Assembly (NCBI GenBank): GCA_943841885.1 | Contig: CALSZZ010000004.1 | Location: 1-64,000 of the forward strand | Direction of reading: 5' to 3' | DNA length: 64,000 bases | DNA from: Candidatus Thalassarchaeaceae archaeon | Lineage (GTDB): Archaea > Thermoplasmatota > Poseidoniia > Poseidoniales > Thalassarchaeaceae | In this document: positions 55,437 through 64,000 of the stretch, in pieces | Numbering within the stretch: the stretch's first letter is position 1 | Layout: each line of letters begins with the position of its first letter | The notes under the pieces: model-generated | Told to the model about the DNA's origin: nothing | Seen by the model: only the letters and a program-made list of their open reading frames with translations | Databases searched by the model: none | Program-made: the position numbers and the translations under genes

Positions 55437-58400
55437 ATGATAGAAGATATTCCTAAAACTATAACATATGATTCTTTACTTTTAGAAGAAGAATGTAAAA
55501 AGTATCAAAGTTGGTTAGATGAAAAAACAGAAGAAATTTACCAATTAGCATTATTAGCAAAACAAAAAAATTTAGATTTCGAAAATTATATTGAAATTCC
55601 AAGGGCCAAGGATTTAGCAAGTAGAACTGAAAAGTTACTTCAGAAAGATTATCTTAAAGAATTAACCATAGAAGAAGATTTACGTGAATTACTCAAAGAA
55701 TATGATAGAGAGACTGCTTCAATTAAAATGGGGGTTGAGGTTGCAAAAAGAAAATATACAGAAACTAGAGATTTACAAATATCAATTGATTGTGGACTTA
55801 GAGTTGGTTTAGCTATTCTCACAGAAGCGGTTTTAGTTGCTCCTTTAGAAGGCATAGGCGAAGTAAGAATATTGAATAATGAGGATGGTTCGGAGTTTTT
55901 ATCTATTGATTTTTGTGGACCGATTCGTGCTGCAGGAGGAACTGCTCAAGCTTTAGGTGTTTTAATCGGTGACATGATAAGAAGAGAATTAGGAGTAGGA
56001 AGATACATACCTTCTACAAGAGAAGTGGAAAGAGTAAAAGAAGAATTTGGTCTTTATAGAGTAGGACTACAATATAAGCCACCACCTGATGAAATAGAGA
56101 CCATTGTACGGGCTTGTCCAGTTATGATAAATGGAGAAGAAACAGAACGGAACGAATGTGCCGGATTCAAGGAAGTTCGCAATGTAGTAAATTCAAACGG
56201 AACTTCTAGAACTAGGATTAGAGGAGGAGTGATGCTAGTTATTGGTGAAGGTTTATGCTTAAAGGCTCCAAAAATAAAAAAACATGTTGAAAGAATGAAT
56301 ATAGCTGGGTGGGAATTCATCTCAAAATTTGCCGATAAGGGCAAGGAAGAGAAAATAAATAGTTCATTTAAATCAAGGGCTATTCCAAGAATTACTAGAT
56401 ACATGGACGATGTTATCGCTGGTAGACCAATTTTTGGTGAGCCGGGTGAGCCGGGTGGTTTTAGACTAAGATATGGAAGAAGTAGAGCTACTGGACTGGC
56501 TGCGGCGGGAGTAAATCCTGTTACAATGAAAGCAATGGGTAGTTTTCTATCAGTTGGAACACAGATGAAAATGGAAAGGCCAGGAAAAGCATGTGCAGTA
56601 ACACCTTGTATTGATATTGATGGACCAACCATATTAGAGAATGACGGTAACTTTCAAACTATCAATAGCTTAAGCCAGTGGGAAAAAAGAAAAGATAATA
56701 TTTATTCAATTTGGGATTCAGGAGAGATCCTGCTTGGATTTGGAGAATTTCTTGAAAATAATAAAAATTTAGTTCCCTCATCATATAATAAAGATTGGTG
56801 GGCTGCAGATCTTTTAGATGCTTTAGATAGTCCTAAAAAAGTAGAGTTTTTCTCCGAAATATTATCAATTAAAAGAGAGAAATTACCTCCTGGAATTCCA
56901 TTTAATGGTGCGATAAATCGAGGAGGAGAGAATCTTATAGAAAGAAATTGGAGAAAGGTTGTGTGGTTTAATTTTCTGAAAGACTATGATATGAGTTGGC
57001 AACAGGTATGTATATTGATTGAAAAATTTGAACTTGCAGTACCTCCACCATGGAATCTTTGGTGGTCAGATTTACCTCTCATATGTATTCCCCTGTTAGT
57101 AGATGAATTGTTAAAATCTAAAATAAATAATGGTGAATTAGAGATTAAAGGAGTTGTCAAGAATTGGGAAATAGGAAAAGAATTAGAGTATGATTTACCT
57201 GATGAAGTGATTGAGAAATTTTCTGCTACTTCAGAGATTAAAAATCATGGAATTATAAAGTGCTCATTAATGATTTTAGGATTGAATCATAGACATAAAA
57301 ATAATGATATTATTATATCAAAAAATTGGGAAGGGCTGGTAGATGGATTGGGATTAGAAGTAATTGATGGTATAATAACAAAAAAAATAAATTTTGAAAA
57401 AATCCTCAAAGAACGAATGATTGACATCGATACCTCTAAGATTATCATTCAAGAAGAAGAATATAGAAATAATATTTTACAAGGATTGAAAGAAGAGGCG
57501 AGAAGAGGTGCTACTACCAAAGCAATGCAATCTGGCCTAGAAGGAAGTGAAACAGAGAGGGCTGGAGAGGAGGCTGCCAATAAAATAATCGATCGTGGGC
57601 CAAAAAATCTAGAAGCATATAATAAAGCAAAAAAAATTGTTGATGATGATGAAGTGGAAAAATCACTATGGATAATAAGAAAATTGTCAACAAAACGATG
57701 GGAGGATTCTGTACCCTGTAGGATTGGTGCTAGAATGGGTAGGCCAGAAAAATCTGGAATCAGAGAAATGAAGCCTATGGTTCACTCACTATACCCAATT
57801 GGATCTTATGGTGGACCTCAGAGACTTATGGGTTTGGCTTCGAATAAAGTTTCAATAACAGTAAACATGTTATCAAGAATATGTCAAAAATGTGGTAAAG
57901 AAAGTGGTCATATATTATGTCATCACAGAACTGACCCCTCAATTCCGATTGAATGTGGAGGCAACACAACCCCTAGAAAAAAGAGTAAAGATTCTCAAAG
58001 AAGACGTTTGGGTGAAAGGACAAGATTGCCTATAGAATCTATATTAGAAGTAAAAAGAAGATCTTTGGGGTTAGATAGATTACCTGAAAGAATTAAGGCC
58101 ATGAATGAATTGATGTCTAAAATGCAAACACCTGAGCCTATTGAAAAGGGTATACTTAGAGCAAAGCATAACCTATCTGTCTTTAGAGATGGGACGGCAA
58201 GATATGATATGATAGATGTTCCAGTAACTCATTTTAAACCATCTGAAATCGGAACTCCTTGGAAAAAATTATATCAATTAGGATATGAATTTGACATGTA
58301 TGGGCAAAAATTGAAGTCTGATGATCAAATATTAGAGCTTTTTCCTCAAGATTTTATACCATCGATTAATGGAAAAGAACATTTAATTTCGATTTGTAAT

Positions 58401-59411
58401 TTTATAGATGATTTATTGATAAAATTTTATGGAATGAAATCCTTTTACAATGTTAAAAATGAATTAGATTTAGTTGGACAACTTGGGATTGGCCTCGCAC
58501 CTCATACTTCTGGGGGAGTTCTATGTAGAATAATTGGATGGACATCTGCATCGGCTGGCTATGCTCATCCATTATTTCATGCAGCAAAAAGAAGAAATTG
58601 TGATGGAGATGAAGATAGTATAATGTTACTTTTAGATGGTTTACTAAATTTTTCAAGATCTATTCTTCCCTCAGGAAGAGGGGGACAAATGGATGCCCCG
58701 TTAGTTCTTTCAACAAGAATAAATCCAAGTGAAATTGATAAAGAGGCATTGAATGTTGATTGTTCATGGAATTATTCAAAAGATTTCTATGAGTGTACAC
58801 TTGAACAGCCACATCCAAATGAGGTGATAAAATTAGTTGATTTAGTATCAAATAGAGAAGGAAGTATAGGCGATATGAGAGGCTATGGGTGGACTCATGA
58901 CTCTGGTTTGTTAGATGCGGGCCCAAAAAATTCGTCCTACAAGACGCTTAAGACAATGAAAGATAAAATGGATGGTCAATTAGCACTCGGGAGACGATTG
59001 AGATCAGTAAATGCAACAAAAGTAGCATCAAAAGTTATACAATCGCATTTTCTACCTGACATGAGAGGAAATATGATGGCCTTTACTAGGCAAAAAGTAA
59101 GATGTGTGAAATGTGGAGAAAAATATCGAAGAATGCCTCTAAAGGGCAAATGTATCGCTAAAAATAAAGCATCTAACAGCGCTATGGAAAATATTTCAAG
59201 AGATAATGATGGTTCTTTGTGTAATGGAAATGTTATTCTGACTGTTTCTAAAGGAAATGTTGAAAAATATATTCAAATAACTAAAAATGTCATTGAGGAA
59301 TTTGGAGTTGATATGTATACCAAACAAAGAGTAGATTGGACTGCAGAAAGTGTTGATTCCTTATTTAATAATGACTCAGTAACTGTAATGACTTTGGAAG
59401 ATTTCTTATGA
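55437..59411 (+). CDS. polC: DNA polymerase D large subunit (DP2)
   Basis: Catalytic subunit of the euryarchaeal replicative polymerase; works with the small proofreading subunit DP1, not present here. About 1,324 residues. Recognised blocks: DFCGPIRAAGGTAQALGVLIGD, GRPIFGEPGEPGGFRLRYGRSR, RIGARMGRPEKSG, and the active-site CDGDEDSIMLLLDGLLNFSR (about residue 1055) whose aspartates bind metal. Zinc modules CQKCGKESG...C and CVKCGEKYRR...C are present. No intein at the usual CDGDED-adjacent site. GGGGTGA precedes the start; GTG 55434 is an adjacent alternative. Convergent with the prepilin peptidase gene, one base apart. Confidence 0.97.
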   Translation: MIEDIPKTITYDSLLLEEECKKYQSWLDEKTEEIYQLALLAKQKNLDFENYIEIPRAKDLASRTEKLLQKDYLKELTIEEDLRELLKEYDRETASIKMGVEVAKRKYTETRDLQISIDCGLRVGLAILTEAVLVAPLEGIGEVRILNNEDGSEFLSIDFCGPIRAAGGTAQALGVLIGDMIRRELGVGRYIPSTREVERVKEEFGLYRVGLQYKPPPDEIETIVRACPVMINGEETERNECAGFKEVRNVVNSNGTSRTRIRGGVMLVIGEGLCLKAPKIKKHVERMNIAGWEFISKFADKGKEEKINSSFKSRAIPRITRYMDDVIAGRPIFGEPGEPGGFRLRYGRSRATGLAAAGVNPVTMKAMGSFLSVGTQMKMERPGKACAVTPCIDIDGPTILENDGNFQTINSLSQWEKRKDNIYSIWDSGEILLGFGEFLENNKNLVPSSYNKDWWAADLLDALDSPKKVEFFSEILSIKREKLPPGIPFNGAINRGGENLIERNWRKVVWFNFLKDYDMSWQQVCILIEKFELAVPPPWNLWWSDLPLICIPLLVDELLKSKINNGELEIKGVVKNWEIGKELEYDLPDEVIEKFSATSEIKNHGIIKCSLMILGLNHRHKNNDIIISKNWEGLVDGLGLEVIDGIITKKINFEKILKERMIDIDTSKIIIQEEEYRNNILQGLKEEARRGATTKAMQSGLEGSETERAGEEAANKIIDRGPKNLEAYNKAKKIVDDDEVEKSLWIIRKLSTKRWEDSVPCRIGARMGRPEKSGIREMKPMVHSLYPIGSYGGPQRLMGLASNKVSITVNMLSRICQKCGKESGHILCHHRTDPSIPIECGGNTTPRKKSKDSQRRRLGERTRLPIESILEVKRRSLGLDRLPERIKAMNELMSKMQTPEPIEKGILRAKHNLSVFRDGTARYDMIDVPVTHFKPSEIGTPWKKLYQLGYEFDMYGQKLKSDDQILELFPQDFIPSINGKEHLISICNFIDDLLIKFYGMKSFYNVKNELDLVGQLGIGLAPHTSGGVLCRIIGWTSASAGYAHPLFHAAKRRNCDGDEDSIMLLLDGLLNFSRSILPSGRGGQMDAPLVLSTRINPSEIDKEALNVDCSWNYSKDFYECTLEQPHPNEVIKLVDLVSNREGSIGDMRGYGWTHDSGLLDAGPKNSSYKTLKTMKDKMDGQLALGRRLRSVNATKVASKVIQSHFLPDMRGNMMAFTRQKVRCVKCGEKYRRMPLKGKCIAKNKASNSAMENISRDNDGSLCNGNVILTVSKGNVEKYIQITKNVIEEFGVDMYTKQRVDWTAESVDSLFNNDSVTVMTLEDFL

Positions 59412-60416
59412 TTATAATAAATTAATCATAAATACAACCGGGTCCCCAAAAATAAACATTGGGATTATAGCAATGAAGAGATACGTAACAAATGGATGTT
59501 TTCGAGTCACCCATGCTGATTTTAACCCTTTTTCTTGTAAATATTCTATTTGCTTACTTATATCGTCATTATGAGTTATTTTCTGTGATGCAAATAAATT
59601 AGTAGTATGCAAAACATCCCCTGATTTATCTATAATTACATCAGATAGTATCCATAACTTATTTCCTTCGATTTCAGATAAAGGTATTTTAATAGCATGC
59701 CAGGCTATTTTTAGATCGGAGATTTTTTTAATATTTCCTTTTATAATATTTTTAGTCAAGAATATTGGAGGAGTAAAAATAAATATTCCTCCTGCCCAAA
59801 GAAATAAAACAAATGAAGGAGGTAATTGAAAAATTATATCTTCATAATCTATTATAGAAGAATTGTAATAAATATATGGTTTTGGGATAAAATACCAGCT
59901 AGGAGTCAATATTGTGACCCAAATCAACGCTTTGATGTCTGCTCCGCCTTGAATTAGTCCAATTTTATACGCGTAAATAAAAATTATTATGGTTAATGAT
60001 GCGAAAAGCAATGTCCACCAGATGGTAGCGTTAAGATTTTCATCGCCGAATACTAATGAATAATAGTCAACTCCTACGTAATTAAATAAACCTCCAATGA
60101 AACCTAATGTACCTAATATATAAATAAATAAAAATGGTAAATTTTGGAAATTAATTAAGTTTGATTTATCGAAAGTGGGAGTCTGAAATACGGTTGGTAA
60201 CGCTAGAGAAATGAGAGAGAAAACCATTAAAATATTCCAAATGGATAGTTGAATAATTAAAAAATCTAAAATTAACAAAAATATTGCTGGTAATGACCAC
60301 AATATCCAAATTTTATCTCGGACTATTAATCTTGAATAATCTGAATAGCCAGCAATGGTAAAGCAAGAAAGTAAGCATAAAACTCTAAGATATTCGATAG
60401 CTAAGTGAGTATCCAC
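59412..60416 (-). CDS. Archaeal preprepilin/preflagellin peptidase (A24 family)
   Basis: Cleaves class III signal peptides of pilins or archaellins. About 334 residues, with about seven hydrophobic helices. The two catalytic aspartates fall in TIAGYSDYSRLIVRDK (after the first helix) and QGGADIKALIWV (GxGD-like motif, here GGAD as in archaeal enzymes). The C-terminal region has an extra charged section (SEIEGNKLWILSDVIIDKSG) not typical of FlaK. The frame is open to 60530, within the end of the FlaJ-like gene; GTG 60416 puts the first helix at the start, but no clear ribosome site supports any choice. Confidence 0.78.
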   Translation of the reverse strand: MDTHLAIEYLRVLCLLSCFTIAGYSDYSRLIVRDKIWILWSLPAIFLLILDFLIIQLSIWNILMVFSLISLALPTVFQTPTFDKSNLINFQNLPFLFIYILGTLGFIGGLFNYVGVDYYSLVFGDENLNATIWWTLLFASLTIIIFIYAYKIGLIQGGADIKALIWVTILTPSWYFIPKPYIYYNSSIIDYEDIIFQLPPSFVLFLWAGGIFIFTPPIFLTKNIIKGNIKKISDLKIAWHAIKIPLSEIEGNKLWILSDVIIDKSGDVLHTTNLFASQKITHNDDISKQIEYLQEKGLKSAWVTRKHPFVTYLFIAIIPMFIFGDPVVFMINLL

Positions 60417-60471
60417 GGCTTTAGGGAGTGTACCTTGGACATCAAGACTTCCATGATTAGATAAAATTACT

Positions 60472-62271
60472 TTATCCCGTAAAGACACCAACTGAATTAG
60501 ATAATACAAAGGCACTAATGCCACTTGCAATTGCAGCGATCCACATCATTTGTATCATTTGACCAAGTGAAAGAGTAAATCCTCCTCCTTTAATTCTTGA
60601 AGTAATCAAACCTAAAACAACAATAACAACAATAATTAATAATGAGCTTAGAATATTAAAAACTTGGATATTTTGATCTACACCTGCGGTATCCGTAAGA
60701 ACTGGTAATCCTACTGCTAAATCTCCTCCTCCTATTTCTCCTGAACCTCCAGCAGTGACTAGTCCTGCAGCAACTTCAGCAATTTGCTCACCAAGACCTG
60801 CTACAATTTCTATAGTAATATTTAGAGCAATAATCATCGCAATCAGAATACCATACGAAACTCCACGCATAGTTCCTGCTGAAATTTCTCTTCTGTTACG
60901 TAAAGCAAGTAATGTCGCAGTACTTTGAGAAACCAAATCTCCTACAGTTCCAGCTTCTCCACTTGCCTGTGAACCTTCAAGGAAAACTCTGGTGAATCTA
61001 GATACCATCATAGAATTATTATCTGCAGCGAACCAATTCCAAGAGTAGTCGCTATCTATCCTCATTGCTAAACGTTTCTCTAATTGATTGATAGAAGAAC
61101 TCAATGCTCCAAAATCAATACTATTTAATGCCTTTATCATTGCACTTGGTTCTGCTGAACGTGCTTGAGCGGTTCCTCCGAAAGCTCGAATAAATTCAGG
61201 AAACGCATCATCTCTTCTCCTGACTCTAACTTCTTCTCTCTGAACTAGAGTAGAGGGTAACATAAATGGAGTCATGGTTAAAGCTACCATAAAAAGTCCA
61301 TAATATTTCCAATTAGATAGTAATGTCGAGCCAAAATCAAGAAATACTAATACATAAATGAATCCTATACTCTCGAAAGTTACCAAAAATATTGCTACAA
61401 TCCATGCTCTACGTAGATTGATTTTTATTTTTGTATTGAAATCATGTCTAGCAAAAAGTGGCTCATCGGGGATAACTAGTGTAAATAAAAACCATGCACC
61501 TAATTGCAAAACTGTAAAAAATCCTGCTGCAAGTAATACATATCTAGACCTTATGACTATAGCAATCAAATCATTTGTTCCATCGCCAACTTGGAATAAA
61601 ACAAGGTGCAAGCCTGAAACTACTAACAATAACATACCTGTAGTGGTAAGAGATACGAAAGTCTCTCGGAGAGTATCTAGCTGTTCCAATCTTGCATCGT
61701 ACAGTGTCTGATACTGTGATTCGAATGTCTCTTGCTCACTCTTCATAAATTCACCAATTGGTTGACCAACTTCAACAGAGAATGACATACGATCTAAGAA
61801 ATCACTCCATATTGGAGATGGGCTTTGTCTGCCTACTATTCTAGCTGCTTCTGGTAAATTTGTATGCCATTTTGTAACTAATGTCTCTATAGCTTGGACT
61901 TCCTTTGCTAATGCGCCGTAATCACCCATATCTTTTAGAATATCAAACATGCCTCTTTCTGCAGACTCGCCGAGTGATAATATGCCCATCCTTGTGATGA
62001 ACATATGCATATCTTGTTCAATCTCAGTAGCAAGTTTTGAAGTATTTGCAAGTGGATATAGTAGAGTTCCAAAAAAAGTAAGAATAGGGAAAAAAAGAGC
62101 TAAAATTAATTTAGCAGTGAAGGATAAACCAGCTCCAGTTGAAAACGCTACGAAAACTCCTACTATGAACGCTATGACAACAGCTGGAACAGAAAACTTC
62201 AGTAGATATTCAGGAAATGGCATGCCTAAACGAAGAAGTGTTATTTGCCATGTTGATAGTTTTGTTTCCAT
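60472..62271 (-). CDS. Archaellum/type IV pilus membrane platform protein (FlaJ/TadC-like)
   Basis: About 599 residues. Two T2SSF domains with paired hydrophobic helices: the first around residues 95-250, the second around 350-490 (GQPIGEFMKSEQETFE, EGSQASGEAGTVGDLVSQS). The N-terminal helices (FSVPAVVIAFIVGVFVAFS) anchor the platform. In archaella and pili it turns or receives the pilin subunits and is driven by the ATPase encoded just upstream. ATG 62271 has GAGTGAT just before it; GTG 62280 abuts the ATPase stop. Confidence 0.82.
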   Translation of the reverse strand: METKLSTWQITLLRLGMPFPEYLLKFSVPAVVIAFIVGVFVAFSTGAGLSFTAKLILALFFPILTFFGTLLYPLANTSKLATEIEQDMHMFITRMGILSLGESAERGMFDILKDMGDYGALAKEVQAIETLVTKWHTNLPEAARIVGRQSPSPIWSDFLDRMSFSVEVGQPIGEFMKSEQETFESQYQTLYDARLEQLDTLRETFVSLTTTGMLLLVVSGLHLVLFQVGDGTNDLIAIVIRSRYVLLAAGFFTVLQLGAWFLFTLVIPDEPLFARHDFNTKIKINLRRAWIVAIFLVTFESIGFIYVLVFLDFGSTLLSNWKYYGLFMVALTMTPFMLPSTLVQREEVRVRRRDDAFPEFIRAFGGTAQARSAEPSAMIKALNSIDFGALSSSINQLEKRLAMRIDSDYSWNWFAADNNSMMVSRFTRVFLEGSQASGEAGTVGDLVSQSTATLLALRNRREISAGTMRGVSYGILIAMIIALNITIEIVAGLGEQIAEVAAGLVTAGGSGEIGGGDLAVGLPVLTDTAGVDQNIQVFNILSSLLIIVVIVVLGLITSRIKGGGFTLSLGQMIQMMWIAAIASGISAFVLSNSVGVFTG

Positions 62272-62280
62272 GGATATCAC

Positions 62281-64000
62281 TCAATTCTCATGATTTTTCC
62301 CCACCCAAGTTTCAACATTTGCCACAAATTCATCCCAACCTTGGATATAAAAAATATCGAGTAAATCGAACACATCATCAAAATGCGTTAGATCTCTTTC
62401 TACCATTCTTTCAATAATTTCTGTTCGTCTTTGTAATTCATCATAAATTAGTCTTTTATTTTGAAATCCCATAAAAGGCGCTATACGATTTTCTAAAATA
62501 TATGATTGGAACATACCCCTAAAATAATGAACATCTTGTACAGGATCCCACTCAAACATTCCTCTTGTTAACACACCATCGGCTATTTTATTATATCCTA
62601 TTATCTCATCAACACCAGTAATTCTTCTAACAATTCCTTTTCCTTCTGATTCCACTACTTCTTGGAAAATAGCAAAATTGAGGTTATCAAAGAATCTAGT
62701 AGGGACATTGATTGGGTCTCCAGTAAACCTTTGAATCATTTTTACAATTGATGAGGCGTGGAATGTTCCTATTACTGGGTGCCCAGTTTGCATTGCTTGG
62801 AAAGCAGTAGCTCCTTCTACTCCTCTAATTTCACCAATAATAATGTATCTTGGTCTTGAACGTAATGCAGCCTTAAGTAAATCGAACATTTCTACACGTG
62901 AATCTTCATTTTTAGAATCACGAGTAACTAGTCTTTGCCATAATTTATGTGAAACTTTCACCTCTGGAGTATCTTCTGCAGAATATATCTTAACCTGATG
63001 GTCAACAAATGGGAGTATAGCATTTAATGTTGTAGTTTTCCCTGATGCTGTTTCTCCAGAAACTAACATAGACTGGCCAAACTGTAATCCTAGCCATATA
63101 TATGCTGCCTGTTGAGCCGAGAGTGTTCCCCATTTAATCAATTGAATAATTGATATTGTCTCTTCAGCGAATTTTCTTATGGTAAATGAAGGTCCTGAAA
63201 TAGAAACGTCATCACTGTAAATAATGTTTATTCTTGAGCCGTCAAGTAATGAGCCGTCGATGATTGGCTTTGAATCTGATACTGGTCTACCAATACGCTC
63301 CGACATTGATCGAAGATATTGATTTAATACCGCACTGTCTTTAAATCTAATATTTGAGATTACTGACTTGAAGACTTTATGGTCCATAATTACTCTTTTT
63401 AATCCCACTGAATGAATATCTTCCAGTTGTTCGTCTGAAAGTAACGTTTCAAGAGGGCCGTTCTTTACCAAATCTCTGGCTATAACATATTTTAATCGTT
63501 CAAGTAGGTCTGGATTAACATATATCGGCGCCTCTCCAAGGCCAATTAATTCTCTAGCTTGTGATACCAATGGGTTATTCAACAGAGGATTAGTACCTAC
63601 CTTACATAATTTATCAATCATTTTTTCTAACATATTAATGAATTGTTTATCATCTTCAAATCTCTCTGCATTGGGCGCATCTCTCAGTAATCTCTCAATG
63701 ATTTGATCTTTTATTTCCTCTTCTTCTGGACCATTGAGCGTTGGTTCTAGTCCAAACCACAAAGTAGAGCCTACTTCGTCTTCTCCAGCAACTGGTTTGT
63801 ATACATGGGCGAAGCATGGTGGTCTTGTTGCATAAATTAAATTACAAGGTTCTAATTTTCTAGCACCACTATCTAGCCACCCATAATAAATGGGTCTAGT
63901 TCCGTGCTTCTTCTCGAATGCTTCAACCCAGACACGTATGTGTGGATATCTAGCCATCAATCCCCCTAAATCTCCAGGTTGGATATCAAATTCGGGTTCA
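62281..64000 (-). CDS. Archaellum/type IV pilus assembly ATPase (FlaI/GspE/TadA-like), 5' end outside window
   Basis: Secretion ATPase that powers filament assembly. Walker A SGETASGKTTTLN, the Asp box SAEDTPEVKVSH, Walker B RSRPRYIIIGEIRGVEGATA, and the His box TGHPVIGTFHASS are all in place. The open frame continues without a stop to position 64000 (EFDIQPGDLGGL before MARYPHIRVWVE), so the true start is outside the window; the TTG at 63960 is probably internal. Its stop abuts the FlaJ-like start. Because no archaellin or flaFGH-like gene is seen, pilus versus archaellum cannot be decided. Confidence 0.88.
   Translation of the reverse strand, partial: EPEFDIQPGDLGGLMARYPHIRVWVEAFEKKHGTRPIYYGWLDSGARKLEPCNLIYATRPPCFAHVYKPVAGEDEVGSTLWFGLEPTLNGPEEEEIKDQIIERLLRDAPNAERFEDDKQFINMLEKMIDKLCKVGTNPLLNNPLVSQARELIGLGEAPIYVNPDLLERLKYVIARDLVKNGPLETLLSDEQLEDIHSVGLKRVIMDHKVFKSVISNIRFKDSAVLNQYLRSMSERIGRPVSDSKPIIDGSLLDGSRINIIYSDDVSISGPSFTIRKFAEETISIIQLIKWGTLSAQQAAYIWLGLQFGQSMLVSGETASGKTTTLNAILPFVDHQVKIYSAEDTPEVKVSHKLWQRLVTRDSKNEDSRVEMFDLLKAALRSRPRYIIIGEIRGVEGATAFQAMQTGHPVIGTFHASSIVKMIQRFTGDPINVPTRFFDNLNFAIFQEVVESEGKGIVRRITGVDEIIGYNKIADGVLTRGMFEWDPVQDVHYFRGMFQSYILENRIAPFMGFQNKRLIYDELQRRTEIIERMVERDLTHFDDVFDLLDIFYIQGWDEFVANVETWVGKNHEN

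Noticed and set aside
55434-59411. Intein in PolD large subunit
   Set aside because: The CDGDED active-site region, a usual insertion point, is uninterrupted and no splice-junction Cys/Ser...HN blocks were seen; the extra length is spread over the protein.
1-64000. Insertion sequences, prophage or defence islands
   Set aside because: No transposase, integrase, terminase, Cas, restriction or toxin-antitoxin proteins were recognised on either strand.

Overview
This window looks like a chromosomal segment of a low-GC marine planktonic euryarchaeon, most likely Marine Group II (Poseidoniales) or a close relative. The archaeal signature is the large subunit of DNA polymerase D, the S13-S4-S11-RpoD operon with an iron-sulfur type RpoD, a pantoate kinase, a type 2 methionine aminopeptidase and an archaeal pilus/archaellum ATPase, membrane protein and preprepilin peptidase. 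Mixed with these are clearly bacterial-type enzymes: homodimeric pyruvate dehydrogenase E1, ATP-dependent PEP carboxykinase, MaeB-type malic enzyme fused to a phosphotransacetylase domain, class II fumarase and bacterial-type leucyl-tRNA synthetase. The taxon is inferred from gene content only.

Layout: 0-3 kb p-aminobenzoate synthesis (PabB-PabA fusion, PabC). 3-11.7 kb one giant surface protein (propeller repeats, Fn3-like domains, C-terminal anchor). 12-22 kb malic enzyme, amidohydrolase, FAH hydrolase, DnaJ-like protein, RND exporter, PEP carboxykinase. 22-28.4 kb a large polytopic protein, an FKBP-like protein and a methyltransferase. 28.4-32 kb the S13-S4-S11-RpoD-pantoate kinase operon, preceded by a structured leader. 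32-40 kb a CDIN1-like nuclease, LeuRS, a metallo-beta-lactamase fold protein, a LETM1-like protein and AceE. 40-48.7 kb small housekeeping genes (GNAT, RDD, Sua5/YrdC, MetAP, EamA, Grx-BolA, ribulose-phosphate epimerase, thioredoxin, winged-helix ATPase). 48.8-51.4 kb an M32 carboxypeptidase and a propeller protein. 51.4-52.1 kb a roughly 700-bp non-coding, highly structured tract. 52-55.3 kb fumarase, cyclophilin, a CsaA-like protein, PyrE. 55.4-59.4 kb PolD large subunit. 59.4-64 kb a pilus/archaellum assembly operon running off the window edge.

Central metabolism is the main theme: malic enzyme, PEP carboxykinase, fumarase and pyruvate dehydrogenase together connect pyruvate, PEP and C4 acids, as expected for a heterotroph that uses amino acids, lipids or organic acids.

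Three things deserve most attention. (1) Fumarase carries an N-terminal ribbon-helix-helix DNA-binding domain, and two identical 14-bp perfect palindromes lie just upstream of its own start codon. (2) The tract at about 51,465-52,078 has an archaeal box A, several GNRA/UUCG hairpins and a terminal U-run, and looks like an unrecognised large ncRNA. (3) The rpsM leader folds into a nested stem that sequesters the ribosome-binding region. A caveat runs through the whole window: seven genes are interrupted by eleven frameshifts, and every one is repaired by removing exactly one base, usually from a homopolymer. This points to insertion errors in the assembly rather than gene decay.
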